Origin: Asterias amurensis
Taxonomy: Eukaryota; Echinodermata; Asteroidea; Forcipulatida; Asteriidae
Reading direction: 5' to 3'
Length of the DNA: 64,000 bases
NCBI RefSeq assembly: GCF_032118995.1
Contig: NC_092668.1
Coordinates: 7,481,501-7,545,500, forward strand
The notes below the pieces were generated by a model. The model ran no database searches. It had not been told where the DNA came from and saw nothing but the letters and a program-made list of their open reading frames with translations. Both the position numbers and the translations under genes were made by a program. How positions within the stretch are numbered: position 1 is the first letter of the stretch; the number at the start of each line of letters is the position of its first letter. This document shows positions 53,701 through 63,935 of this stretch, one piece after another.

Positions 53701-56700
53701 TCTACATCAGAATCATCCTCTGAAAGCATTAAAAGTCATTGAGGATAAGAAAGAAAGAGGAAATTATAGAAAAAGAGAAGAAACTCTGGAGAAGAAAAAC
53801 AGCATGCAGTCATGATGAATATGATAAGATAACCCTGCCACAACAGAACATTAAAGATAGAATCCAAGGTCCAATTTACTTTTGTGATTCACTCATTTTC
53901 CAATGAGTCCTTAAAGGCAGTGGACACTATTGGTAATTACTCAAAATAATAATAATAATTGTTAAATAATAATTAGCATAAAACCTTACTTGGTATCGAG
54001 TAATGGAGAGCTGTCGATAGTAAAAAACATTGTGAGAAACAGTTCCCTCTGAAGTGATGTAGTTTTCAAGACCTCAGAATTAGAATTTGAGGTCTCGAAA
54101 TCAAGCATCTGAAAGCATACAACTTTGTGTGACAAGGTTTTGTTTTGGGTGTTTTCATTATTATCTCGCAACTTCGACGACCAATTGAGCTCAAATTTTT
54201 ACAGGTTTGTTAATTTAATGCATATGTTGAGATACAACAAAAGAGAAGACTGGTCTTTGACAATTACCAGTAGTGTCCAGTGCCTTTAAGAAAATGACTT
54301 GGTTACCCTGAAAGTGAATGTCTGCCAGGCAAAGAGAAAGAAATTTCCTTCACCAATGTGATGCATGTAGACCGATCCATACGCGCAAGTGTTGCGCGCC
54401 GCGCACTGCCATTGCTTGGATGGTAGCAGCACAAGGTTTTATTACAGTGGGGTGTAGCACTTATGTGTATTAATCATTCTACACTCAAGTAAATGAATGG
54501 TATGAGCAGAGGTTTCCCATTTGCAGAACTACTATAAGTGATCTGGACCTCAAATTTACACCGTACATTTCAATTTTATTTTCATTTTCAAATTGAAATA
54601 CACAACCTGTGATTGTCGTGGGACAATCTTTCTGTTGTTATTATTTTGTGCAAAATTTTTGTGATAAAGTTGCCAGATACACTCTGATAGTTTCTACATT
54701 TGGGGGGAACCCGGTGATCCGGTGAAGTGGATTATCTGTGTTTAAGATTACCTTCCTCCTCATAATCCCATTCCAAACCAGTTGTGGAATCTTTATGTGA
54801 TAGTTTGTTAGTATGGCCCTCTTGTTGATGTGACAACATGGCCACTAAGGGTGTACAAAAATATATAGCAATAGATTAAATACTAACAAATTCAACCAGA
54901 ATCCTAGATGTATTATGCAAAGCCTACCAGTATTTTGGGAGAGCTCGCCCTTAACAAAAGCCCAGAATTACATTGTCTAGTAAAAACTGCTGTGTGCTAG
55001 ATAAACACTTCTGAGCTTGCCCTGTGGGCAACTAAAAAACTGTGCAACATACAACTTGTTTAAACTGTTCATATTTGCAGCATCTTGTAAACCATTACAT
55101 TTTGCTGTGTGTAAAAGGAATAGGTCTCATAATTCAAACCCACATACCTTGCAAGAAAATATTGTATGTAAAATCACCTTGAGCGTCACTGAGTGACAGA
55201 TGTGCGCGCTATATAAGAAGCAACTGATATTATTTCTTCCTTAATGTGAATATTCAACTAATTAATTTATTGTGTGTGAATGTAACTTTACTTTACCATG
55301 AAACTGGTTGTGATTGCTACCATTAACACATCAGAATATGACAAGTTTTAAATACGGGCACTAATGCAAAGTGCATTGATAAGTCATATTCATAAATACC
55401 TCAGACAGTTTCGCTATTCCTATTGGTGGAGAGCGTGTCACGTGGATGTGTATAAACCTTTGTTTATGGCCAGTAAAAAGTGTTGAAACATGGGCGTGAC
55501 ACGCGAGCTTGCACCTGTTCTTACAAGACAGTTTCTTCATTCCTATTGGTCGAGAGCAACGACTGAAACAGTTGTGCCACATCACGTGATCACGCGACAC
55601 GCACAGCATTCCCTTATAAGGAGTTGTTTACCCGAGGGCGTCGGAGGGCTTTACCATTTCATAGCTGGAGGGGTGTTGTGTTGTAAGAAATCATTGAACA
55701 ATTATAATTTTTGCATTTATTTTACTTTTTGACCAAAAATTGTTAATGTTTTTGACCGAAAAGGAATCGAAGTGTGTTGAATCGGTTTTCAACTAGTGGT
55801 TTAAACCCGCCGTGGCCTGGTTCTTGATAATTTACCTCAACTTAGTCTAGGTAAAATTATCAAGAACCAGGCCTCGTTGGGATTAAACCACTAGTTGAAA
55901 ACCTCTTCACCACACATTGATTCCCTTAGTAAAATGCGCTATTTATAAGAACTAGTTAATAAGAACTAGTTATTACATTTAAGTTGATTTGATAACTCAC
56001 CATTAGCCCTGACTGTCTGAGACCGTGCCTTCACCGACTCAAGGAACATTTCAAAATCATCCTCACCTCCTGCTCTGTTTATGTTAAAACAAACATATAG
56101 AAAGACATTAATCAATTGAATCACATTGGGATGCATGCAAATTTGTGCAATAAGGGTGATTTTCTTTCAATTTTTTCTTGCACCTCCGATGACCAACTGA
56201 GTCAAAATAATCACAGGTTTGTTATTCAATGCATATGTTGGGATACCCCAAGTAAGGAGACTGGTCTTTGTCAATAACTAAAGGTGTCCAGTGCCTTTAA
56301 GATCCTTCTTGTATACATGCAAACTTATATGCATACTCCAGAAGAAAAAAACATTCTAAAGCCTGGTTCATACTTCCTGCGAATGCGAAGCGAATGTTGA
56401 CAAACTCGCAATGAATAATTTCGCAGTGGGTCAATTCACTTACGAATATCACTGCGAGGAGGGTCGTGACGTCAAATTAGCATCGCATTCGCATTCCCAT
56501 TCGCAGGAAGTATGAACCGGGCTTTAATCATACTGGCAAGGAAAATGCATATTGCTTTCAATACAAGGCATATCATTTATGCATGCATAGAACTCACACT
56601 TTCATGTTTTGCGAACCTTTGGATGGAACATTATATGTGAGTCTTTCCCATAACCTAGAGAACACAAACATGTTTTTTATTTTGCAAAAAAAAACAGCTG

Positions 56701-59700
56701 GCAAAAACATGATTCAACCTGTTTAGGTTTTGAGATTTGGAAAACAAAGGTTAGATAATGACAGTCAAAATCTACAACTGTTAATGAAAAACGGTCAGGG
56801 GTGGGGTGAGAGGGGTTGCTTTAGACAAGAATGGATTAAGTCTACTTGCAGCGGCATTATTTTCCCCCATCAATGAAATCACTGCATGCATGGTGTTTTT
56901 CAGGGAGCTACACATTTTCTTAATAAAGATTTACTTGAACGAAAATGGTGCTCTTTGCAGAAATTCATTTAAACATATTTGAGATTAAAAACGGTTTTGT
57001 TCCCACTATTTTTTTCGTGACTCCAATGACCGATTGATCTGAAACTTTCACAAGTGTGCTATTCATTATACAATTGTTGCATGCTGTGACGGGATCCATG
57101 GCGTTTTGTACACCCGAGGGGGAAAATGGCACCCGAGGCGAAGCTACCGAGGGTGTACAAAACCCATGGACCCCAGTCACAGCGTAAAACAATTGTTTTG
57201 TTATACCTTGGTAACATTGTTATTCCTCTTCTCGAAGTTCTGTTGTCATCTTCAAACATTATTACATGTAAGACGGAGCAATGTATAGTTTAATCATGGT
57301 TTAATAAGCAGATGAACAGCTCAAATAAGAAACAATTCTTCACCTGTTCCCTCGAACCGGCGTGTGTTTCGTACAGCGCTGGAAATAGACCAACGTTGGG
57401 AACGATCAAGGTGATGGACACGAGTGTACATCACTTTTCTTGTTACCCGGCGCGCTGTGCATTACGCGTAGCGCACATCTTTAGACACGACACATGCGCA
57501 TTTGTTGCACGGCACGTGATTGGTTCTCGACCAATCAAACTTCACAATCAGTACAGAGGTATAACAAGTATTAACGTTTGGTCACACCAAGGGCCTTTCT
57601 AATTCTCGTTTTGGGCTCCAGCTCAGGCTTAGGATGCCTTTAACTTGCAGTTTGGAGCAGCACGTATTGCACGAACATCAGAACACGGAGCCTGGAGCCA
57701 GACCCTAAGCCAAGGTTTGAGAAAGGCCCAATGTCTGGGTACTAATCTTTGACAACTACCAATGTGACAAATGCCCAAGCCGTGACACTTGTGTCCTTAA
57801 GCAAGACATTTAACGTAGAGTGTCGCGGCCGAGTGGTAAATAGCGTCGAATTCAAGTTCTGGTGCTATTTCACCGGAGTGTGGGTTCGAATCCCGGTCGT
57901 GACACTTGTGTCCTTGAGCAAGATACTTTACTATAATTGCTTCTCTTCACCCAGGGGTATGAATGGGTACCTGCAAGGGTAGAGGTTGATATTGTGAATG
58001 AAAAGCTTTCGGAGCGCCACGGCAGCTTGGGGCTGTATACTCCCTAATGGGAGATTAAAGATTAAAGATTAAAGGGATGTTTATTGGCCCATATGACCAG
58101 GGGACTAATGCAAAGCGCATTGATACGGTTTATTGTGAAATGCGCTATATAAGAATTTGTTATTATTATTATTTTTATTAACCATTGCTTTGTCCTTCGG
58201 ATGGGACGTAAAATCGTTGGTCCCATATGTTGTGTAACGCGTAAAAGAACCCACTGCACTTATCGTAAAATGAGAAGGGGTTCGCTCGGTGTTCCTGGCT
58301 GTGGCTGCTGTATGCGCCATTATACAATTGCTGCACGTTGTGACGGGGTCCATTTTCCCTCGAGGGTGTACAAAACCCATGGACCCCAGTCACAACGTGC
58401 AACAATTGTTTTGTTATACCTTTGTATAATTGTAATTCCTCTTCTCGAAGTTCTGTTATCATCTTCAAACATTATTACGTCGGACTATTCATTGTTTAAT
58501 AAGCAGACGAACAAGAAACAATTCCCTTGAACCCGCAGTTGTTTCGTACACAGCGCGAAATCGACCAACGCTGGGAACGATCAAGGTGATGTACACCGGT
58601 GTACATCACTTTTCATGTAACCCGGCCCGCTGAGCCATGTAACATGCGTTTGTTGCGCATTACATGATTGGTTCTCGACCAATCAAACTTCACAGTTTGT
58701 TACCGAGGTATAACAAAGCACCTTGTAAACCCTTTTAAGGTGCTAAATAATTGGGTCTCAGAACTCATCACTGCAATAACCTTCATTTCTGAAAGTTTGT
58801 ATATACTCAGCACCCTGAGTACCTTGTTTGGTAGATACGTGCGCTATATAAGACTTCAATATTATTCTTATTATTAAATGCCTGCACTTACACATTCCAT
58901 TCAGTCTCATTGTCCCCAAGCCAAGATGATTTGGCCGTGCCATTGGCTATGGGTTTACTTCTCTGCTGCTCTAGAGCCCTCGTTTGGCGGGCGGCTCTCG
59001 CAGATTCTCGTTTCGCTATATTGTAGGCTTCTTCTTCTAACCGAACATTATCTTCCTGCCTTTTAAGCTGATAAAAAGATTGATAAAACAATTTGTAACA
59101 TCTATTAAATTTTTAACAAGTTAACGCTAACTGGTTAGGGAAAAAAAAACGTACACAATTTTCTTTAGACAAAACACATTATAATGTTTAAAACTTACCG
59201 TTGGTTAATACCATCTTGCACTGTATAAAACTCCCCTATGAGTAATTACTTCTACTAGTTTAATTTCTATCTTCCAAATTTTGAGATTAAGGGATGCGAG
59301 TCTTGGCTGAGAGGTCTTAGATCACCATAATCAAGCTCTGGTGTTTCTGATCAGCAGAATGTGGGTTCTAGAGTCATGACACTTGTGTCCTTAAGCAAGA
59401 CACTTAACCTTTATTGCTTCGTCCTTCGGATGGGACGTTTACCTGTTGGTCCCATGCGTTGTGTAGTCCATGTAATAGATCCAAGTAACACTTTGTGTTA
59501 AGAGAAGGGGTTGGCCCCGGTGTTCCTGGCAGAGGCTGCTGAATGCACTGAAGCACCTTGTAAACCATTATAAGGTGCTACATAATTGGATCTCAGAATT
59601 CATAACTTGAACAACCTATCTTTCTTTAAAAAAATTTAAAAAATTAAAAATACCTCAGCTTCAATTTCAGCATCCCTTCTCTTCTGGTCTTTGATGAGAT

Positions 59701-60406
59701 CGCTGTATCTCTTATTCAGGAGATGATCTCTTTCACGATCTGTTACCATGTTGGTCTCAGCTTGCTGGGCCAAGTCCTGAGTAGTTAAAAATAAGGTAAA
59801 TTAGAAAAATATCTTATTAATTTCTTTGGAATAGATCCAGGTTTAGGGCTGGTTTTTCCTTTTATTAGCATCAGATTGCATTCCATTACAAAATAAGAAA
59901 AGCGATATGATAATAAATTAATAAATCAATTCTCAGTTCTCACATATGATAACTGTCTACTTTCTGAGAAAGATTCAAATGTTTTCGGGTGAAAGTTATC
60001 CTAACCATCAAAGGGAATCCTTTCTCAAAATAAGTTTTACTTACGTAACCTCAACAGCTGCAGTGCTTCTCACCAAGCTTGTTTTTGTCGGTCATTAATT
60101 TTTGGAGTAAATTACTAATCTTTGACCCTACCTTAATACAAATCCAGTAATACAAGGTTAGGTTTTCCTTTCATATATCATAGTCATAACAAATATGAAA
60201 ACAATTTTGAACATAAATAAACAAACCAATTCTCAGAACGAAAGGCATTTTTAATCAGTGTTGTGCAGGGAGGAACCTTGCTATTATGCAACAGTAACAA
60301 ATGAACAGTGTCAGTCTCTTGATTTTTACTTACATCTTCGATTAAACTTTCAAACTCAATCCCAACATTGTATTCTTTATATCTTCCCGTGAAGTAACTC
60401 GTCTTG
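50017..60406 (-). CDS. AP1AR: AP1AR (gadkin), AP-1 complex-associated regulator, lacking first exon
   Basis: AP1AR links the AP-1 clathrin adaptor on endosomes and TGN to kinesin-1 and restrains Arp2/3. Five exons on the - strand join in phase: 60406-60334, 59776-59654, 59067-58892, 56074-56001 and 50720-50017. Conserved blocks appear in the vertebrate order: YFTGRYKEYNVGIEFESLIE, a NKRYSDLIKDQKRRDAEIEA helix, LKRQEDNVRLEEEAYNIAKR then ESARAARQTRALEQQRSK (the coiled-coil core), and EDDFEMFLESVKARSQTVR. The acidic tail has DSDWVPDFVG and ends EDPFDFDKFLEDLDLE, with DPF-type motifs typical of adaptor-binding proteins. The fragment is 382 aa, against 302 for whole human AP1AR; the extra length is in the repetitive last exon. 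The N-terminal acylated exon is not identified. Confidence 0.9.
50129..50310 (-). repeat. AP1AR: In-frame 93-bp tandem repeat in AP1AR
   Basis: Two adjacent units start at GATGACTTTGCAACTGATAT (50129) and GACGACTTTGTCACGGATAT (50222). A period of 93 bp is 31 codons, so gain or loss of units keeps the frame. Confidence 0.8.
52406..52752 (+). mobile_element. TTAA-type palindromic MITE, family A
   Basis: Starts CAGACAGTGGACACTATTGG and ends AGTGTCCACTGCCTTTAA. A stretch of the left arm (after CAAACCTGTGA) is deleted. It lies in the AP1AR intron. Confidence 0.8.
53459..53481 (+). repeat. TTCAA pentamer repeat, LINE-tail-like
   Basis: Four units of TTCAA. The same pentamer ends the LINE at 28781 and the relic at 27505, so this may be the stump of another 3' end. 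Confidence 0.6.
53911..54289 (-). mobile_element. TTAA-type palindromic MITE, family A
   Basis: TTAAAGGCAGTGGACACTAT to AGTGTCCAGTGCCTTTAA with TTAA at both ends. A short AATAATAAT expansion lies near 53948. AP1AR intron. Confidence 0.85.
55772..55914. repeat. Foldback in AP1AR intron
   Basis: GGTTTTCAACTAGTGGTTTAA at the left arm is inverted at the right (ACCACTAGTTGAAAACC); inner arms GGCCTGGTTCTTGATAATTT and inverse also pair. The hairpin stem exceeds 50 bp. Confidence 0.85.
56001..56074 (-). CDS. AP1AR: AP1AR exon 5
   Basis: One base, 24 codons, one base: AGGEDDFEMFLESVKARSQT then VRAN. It matches the 'PEDDFESCLRNMKSQYEVFR' block. Several AG sites lie close together; the one at 56075-56076 keeps the frame. 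Confidence 0.87.
56130..56301 (-). mobile_element. Family A MITE, right half
   Basis: Keeps the 'GATGACCAACTGAGTCAAAA' block and the end AGGTGTCCAGTGCCTTTAA; the left half is missing. It lies between AP1AR exons 4 and 5. Confidence 0.6.
56358..56527. mobile_element. Short palindromic MITE
   Basis: AAAGCCTGGTTCATACTTCC and the inverse of GGAAGTATGAACCGGGCTTT bound 170 bp, with GCGAATGCGAA and its inverse inside. A diverged relative begins near 41133 (AAAGCCTGGTTCATGCG). Confidence 0.8.
57066..57567 (+). mobile_element. Foldback-headed non-autonomous element, copy 1
   Basis: Starts TTATACAATTGTTGCATGCT, forms a hairpin of about 145 bp around GTTTTGTACACCC/GGGTGTACAAAAC, and ends GAGGTATAACAA. 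Most of the body (TTCCTCTTCTCGAAGTTCTG, ACATCACTTTTC, GATTGGTTCTCGACCAATCA) is shared with copy 2 at 58319. Confidence 0.75.
57591..57729. mobile_element. Short TIR element
   Basis: GGGCCTTTCT and AGAAAGGCCC ends, with inner inverted blocks (CTCCAGCTCAGGCTTAGG and an inverse near 57690). 139 bp, non-coding. Confidence 0.65.
57816..58070 (+). mobile_element. tRNA-derived SINE
   Basis: Box A CGGCCGAGTGGTAAATAGC and a near-consensus box B GTGTGGGTTCGAATCCCGGT are both visible. It ends in repeats of GATTAAA. A fragment of the body also lies directly upstream (57775-57815). Confidence 0.7.
58178..58875 (+). mobile_element. SINE body interrupted by an element
   Basis: The left part runs from CCATTGCTTTGTCCTTCGGA to TGTATGCGCC; the right part resumes AGCACCTTGTAAACCC at 58717 and ends in a GCGCTATATAAGACTTC tail with ATT repeats. 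Comparison with the intact body at 22615 shows the 398 bp between are inserted. Confidence 0.75.
58319..58716 (+). mobile_element. Foldback-headed non-autonomous element, copy 2
   Basis: Starts ATTATACAATTGCTGCACGT and ends GAGGTATAACAA. The head hairpin is shorter than in copy 1. Because it sits inside a SINE, both of its edges are defined. Confidence 0.8.
58892..59067 (-). CDS. AP1AR: AP1AR exon 4 (coiled-coil core)
   Basis: Fifty-eight codons plus two bases. RLEEEAYNIAKRESARAARQ and ALEQQRSK are nearly the same as in vertebrates. Donor GTAAGT chosen so that the phase fits the next exon. Confidence 0.92.
59300..59632 (+). mobile_element. tRNA-derived SINE
   Basis: Head TTGGCTGAGAGGTCTTAGA is worn; the body has TTTCTGATCAGCAGAATGTG, CACTTGTGTCCTTAAGCAAG, CCTTCGGATGGGACGTTTA, GGTGTTCCTGGCAG and AGCACCTTGTAAACC. 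Nearly full length, between AP1AR exons 3 and 4. Confidence 0.7.
59654..59776 (-). CDS. AP1AR: AP1AR exon 3
   Basis: Forty-one codons, phase 0 at both ends, from DLAQQAETNM to RRDAEIEAE. It is helical, charged, and aligns with the 'RERHYDSIAEKQKDLDKKI' part of the vertebrate protein. Confidence 0.88.
60334..60406 (-). CDS. AP1AR: AP1AR exon 2
   Basis: After TTTCACAG, one base completes a codon and 24 codons follow (KTSYFTGRYKEYNVGIEFES LIED, split here only for reading). Donor GTAAGT. The block matches the 'KYFR...LTIEFENLVE' region of vertebrate AP1AR. Confidence 0.88.
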
Positions 60407-60780
60407 CTGTGAAACAAAAAAAAGATTAAATTGATCTCTTCATTGAAAAAAAAAAAGGGCAGAGAAATAAATGAAAAACAGAGTATGTGTTTGAGCATTA
60501 TTTTATGCAAGTAATATGGACTAGACTCTTATAAGTCCCCTAAAACAGTCACTGTGCGGGCGCATGTTCATTGCTAGTTGCGATAACGTAACCCTCCATG
60601 CCGACGGCGAAGGTGGATTTGTTCATAAGATATCATATAACCGGCATCTTGCAATTAATATTGCAGAATCTCCTTCAAAACCAAATTCCAAACAAACTGA
60701 CTTTTTTGTAGCTTATAAAATGTAAATAGGCCTAATATAAGTGTTATCTTTACTAAAAACTCCTTATTAATAATATAGTG

Positions 60781-61432
60781 TAGTGCTGGGCGAATAGTGA
60801 AATTTTGATATTCGGATACCGCTGGCCAACTATCCGAAATTAACCGGATATTCGAATATTTGTTTTCGCCGCTAGAGGGCGCTATATAAAAAAATAAAAA
60901 TAAAATATAAAAAAAAAAATTTGCCGCTAGAGGGCGCTGTTTGTTTGTGAATGAGATCGTATGGGCGGATTGATATTAGTTTTAGACAGTGTCACTCGGT
61001 TCATTCATAAAATTAACCGGATCTAATTTAAAGATGGCGATTTGCTTTTTCTTTTGATCGTGATTGACTCTACATGAAGGAAAACTTTCGTAATCTTTGA
61101 ACAAATTACGTCAGAAATGTCATTGTTTTAACTCTTCACGGAGGTGAGCATAGTTAAATACTTAATTTATGCTGTTTTATGCTGTCTTAATAGAAGTTTC
61201 ATAAGGATTCAGACAAAACATTCCTATCAGCTGTCGCCCAACGTCCGCGGATATTCGGATATTAAAAGAATATCCGGTTACTTGGTTGTAATTACAAAAC
61301 TATCCGGTTTACAAATAGGTATTCGCGCCCTATGCGGATATCCTGTTAAGAAAAAAAAGGCATTCGCGGTTACGGATAGGAAAGCCTATTCACCATTAAC
61401 CGGATATTCGAATAATTCGCCCAGGCCTATCC
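60781..61432 (+). mobile_element. hAT-like non-autonomous element with TSD
   Basis: TAGTGCTGGGCGAATAGTG at the left and CGAATAATTCGCCCAGGCCT at the right are inverted. TAATATAGTG lies on both flanks (60771-60780 and 61433-61442), at least the 8 bp expected for hAT. Two 'GCCGCTAGAGGGCGCT' blocks lie inside. No transposase frame is present. Confidence 0.75.
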
Positions 61433-61828
61433 TAATATAGTGTTTAAATATTTTATATAACGATTAACGTAACCCTCCTTGGCTGTTGGGAGGAGGGTTA
61501 CGTTACCGCAACTGTATATGAAATTGAAAATGATTTCATCAAATTTACGATTTAATATATTATAAAATAATTGTATAGTTTCATTATTTTTGTTTTCAAC
61601 TTTAAAGTTAAAGTTAAATTAGTCAGTAAAATTGCAATTAACTTTTTAAAAATGGCCATGTAATTGTAAATGTGGATGCATTCAATCTGACGCAGGCTTC
61701 AAAGTTCCCTTTGATTAGGTAGAATCACAAAATTTTAGATAACATGTGATGGAGCTGTGACTAGTCTAGTTGGAAAGGTCTCTTTGAATCATTCATTTTG
61801 ACACCAAGTTTGTGGGGATAGGTCAATG

Positions 61829-62130
61829 GGATGACGAGTTACGCCAGGTCAAAGGTCATTGTTTTAGGCCCATATTTACATACAAAAAACTGTGACCTTG
61901 TGTATTAAAATGCCCTATACAATGTGAACAGGTGTATTTTGAGTACATGTTTAAGGGACATCAAATTGGAACTTTGAATAGACAATGAGAAAAGTTCCAA
62001 CCTACACCAAGATTAAGACAAGAGCAAGCACTTGACCCTTCTCAGACTCAAGGTCAATGATATGGGGTCAAACACTTGACCTTTTGATGTCCAAAGGTCA
62101 CATAATCAAAGGTCAAAGGTAACGTTTACC
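61829..62130 (+). promoter_or_regulatory. Cluster of AGGTCA half-sites with one perfect DR1
   Basis: AGGTCAAAGGTCA at 61846-61858 is an exact direct repeat with 1-bp spacing, the consensus for HNF4/RXR-type nuclear receptors. More AGGTCA or near words follow, including AAAGGTCAAAGGTAA near 62110. Function is unproven and the sequence may belong to a repeat. Confidence 0.3.
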
Positions 62131-63850
62131 AAAAAGATTGGAAAAATCTGAGAAAATTTGCATTTATCATCACTACTGTGTACACATATTAACATTCTGA
62201 AGTTCTTTCTTCTTCCAGGTAAAGTGTAGGCTTCAATGTATGAAGATATTATGGCTACGCGCTGTTAGGTTGTGCGCGTATTAACCAAATATGTGTGCAG
62301 ACTACAGTGAAGTCGCAGTTTATTAAGTAGGGTGCCTGCGAGCTAGAGGGTATCTTCCTTCGTAATGCTGCAATCATGCATTTAGTGTACTTCTGTAAAG
62401 GATTTCCATTTATTGCTGGGTACTAGGGATGTGGTCAGTAGATAGTCAAGAAGAAGCGAGAGCCATGACCTCTGGTGAAGCTTCAGTGAGATTGAGCTCT
62501 AGAGAGATTGCTATTTGATTTTACTTTTTTAGTTCAATTTTAGTTTGCACTCTGCTTATTTAAAAATATGAAACAGTGAACTCCCTCCGCACAAACAATT
62601 TTCATGAAGCAGTATGAATGAATTAAGCTTTGATAACAGAATAAATATTAAACAGGTGTGTCTTTGAATGATGTATTTATTTATTTGTGTACCCCCCCCC
62701 CCCTCCCAAGCCGAATACCATCATCAACCATACCATGCTTGTTTCAGCATATATAAATCATGGAGGTAGGTTTCATTTCATCATCATGTCACTGTCAGGT
62801 TACCTTAGTTTTTTAAATAATTTATCTCCTTGGGCAATCTGTAAGACCAAACAGTCTTATCTTTAACAAAACTAGTAATTTATCTCACTAAAAATAATAA
62901 ATTATTCCCCTTTTCCTTCCTCCATTCAATAATCTATCCAAAGTTTGTTGACATATCAACCATACCGAGTACCATCTATGCTTATATATTACCGCGCAAA
63001 CATAGCAGGGACCAGCGTAAGCCGCGTAGCGTCCAAACCAACAATTTGCCATGGGACCTAAAATTGCGTGTTTCCCGTGGTCGTATGACCATTTTCAATT
63101 GCCGATCGCTAAAATGCGCTACAATGAACAGTTTTCAAACCAAAAGTAACATATGAAAAAAGACTCAATTTTAACAAATATATAGTTCTGATCAACTCCT
63201 AACGTCTGTAAGTACCTTTTATTTGAATAAAAGTGCATCAAACTATCAACATTTTGACGTTCCGTTGACTTTCCAAACCAAAAATCCACCGAAAGAATAG
63301 TTAAAATGCTCACTTTTACACTTCAGAAAATCGCCATCTTTAATGTAGTTCCGGTTAGTTTTACGAATGAACTGTTTCACATAAGTAGAAGTACCATATA
63401 ACCCTCCGCAAAAAACGATGCAGAATGCGACGGCTGGCGCACTACTTGAGATCGCGGCACAGTTTCTCATTAACGGAAATTGGTCCAGCGCGCGCAGCGC
63501 CCTCTAGCGGTTGTGAATGTACCTACTTTGATTTGAATTATTGTCTTTACTAATTAATATTATAACACACCTCTTGCTTGTTCTGTATTCTGGTTGGCTG
63601 AAACACGGTCACGTGGGATGACCAATAAGTTAGTGATCACGCGCGCATGTTTTGCGGGAATAGTACCAGAGCGGGCAATAGTCTTTGAATATAGTGCCCG
63701 CGGTAACAGCGCCCTCTCTTGACTTGAACCGTGAACAACAACTACAAAATTCCTTTTTCTGTTCTAATTTGACATTTATTTTTAAGACCGAGCTGTGTTA
63801 TAAAACACATATTGACTGGCATAATTCGGTAACTAGGTAGTAGGGGACCA

Positions 63851-63935
63851 GAAGAGTGACCAGAAGAGGGGCCTACCATTTTCTTCTATATATATTTCCC
63901 TCGGCTTTCGGCCTCGGGAAATAGGTCACTCTTCT
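63851..63935. repeat. Foldback near window end
   Basis: AGAAGAGTGACC on the left is inverted as GGTCACTCTTCT on the right, around CTCGGCTTTCGGCCTCGGG. It may be the edge of an element that continues past the window. Confidence 0.6.

Larger units (their letters stand above)
50721..56000. other. AP1AR: AP1AR intron
   Basis: A 5.3-kb intron. It holds a 72-bp tandem duplication (51048-51190, AGTTCATTTTCTCTCCAACA), a 31-bp one near 51374, family A MITEs at 52406 and 53911, a TTCAA pentamer tail at 53459, a SINE tail at 55080-55232 and a foldback at 55772-55914. A Gln/Thr-rich frame at 51293-51586 on the gene strand lacks splice sites. Confidence 0.6.

Noticed and set aside
61466..61502. Hairpin CGTAACCCTCC/GGAGGGTTACG as a terminator or regulatory RNA
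   Set aside because: Related GTAACCCTCC words occur near 28475 and 60588, so it is more likely the edge of a repeat.
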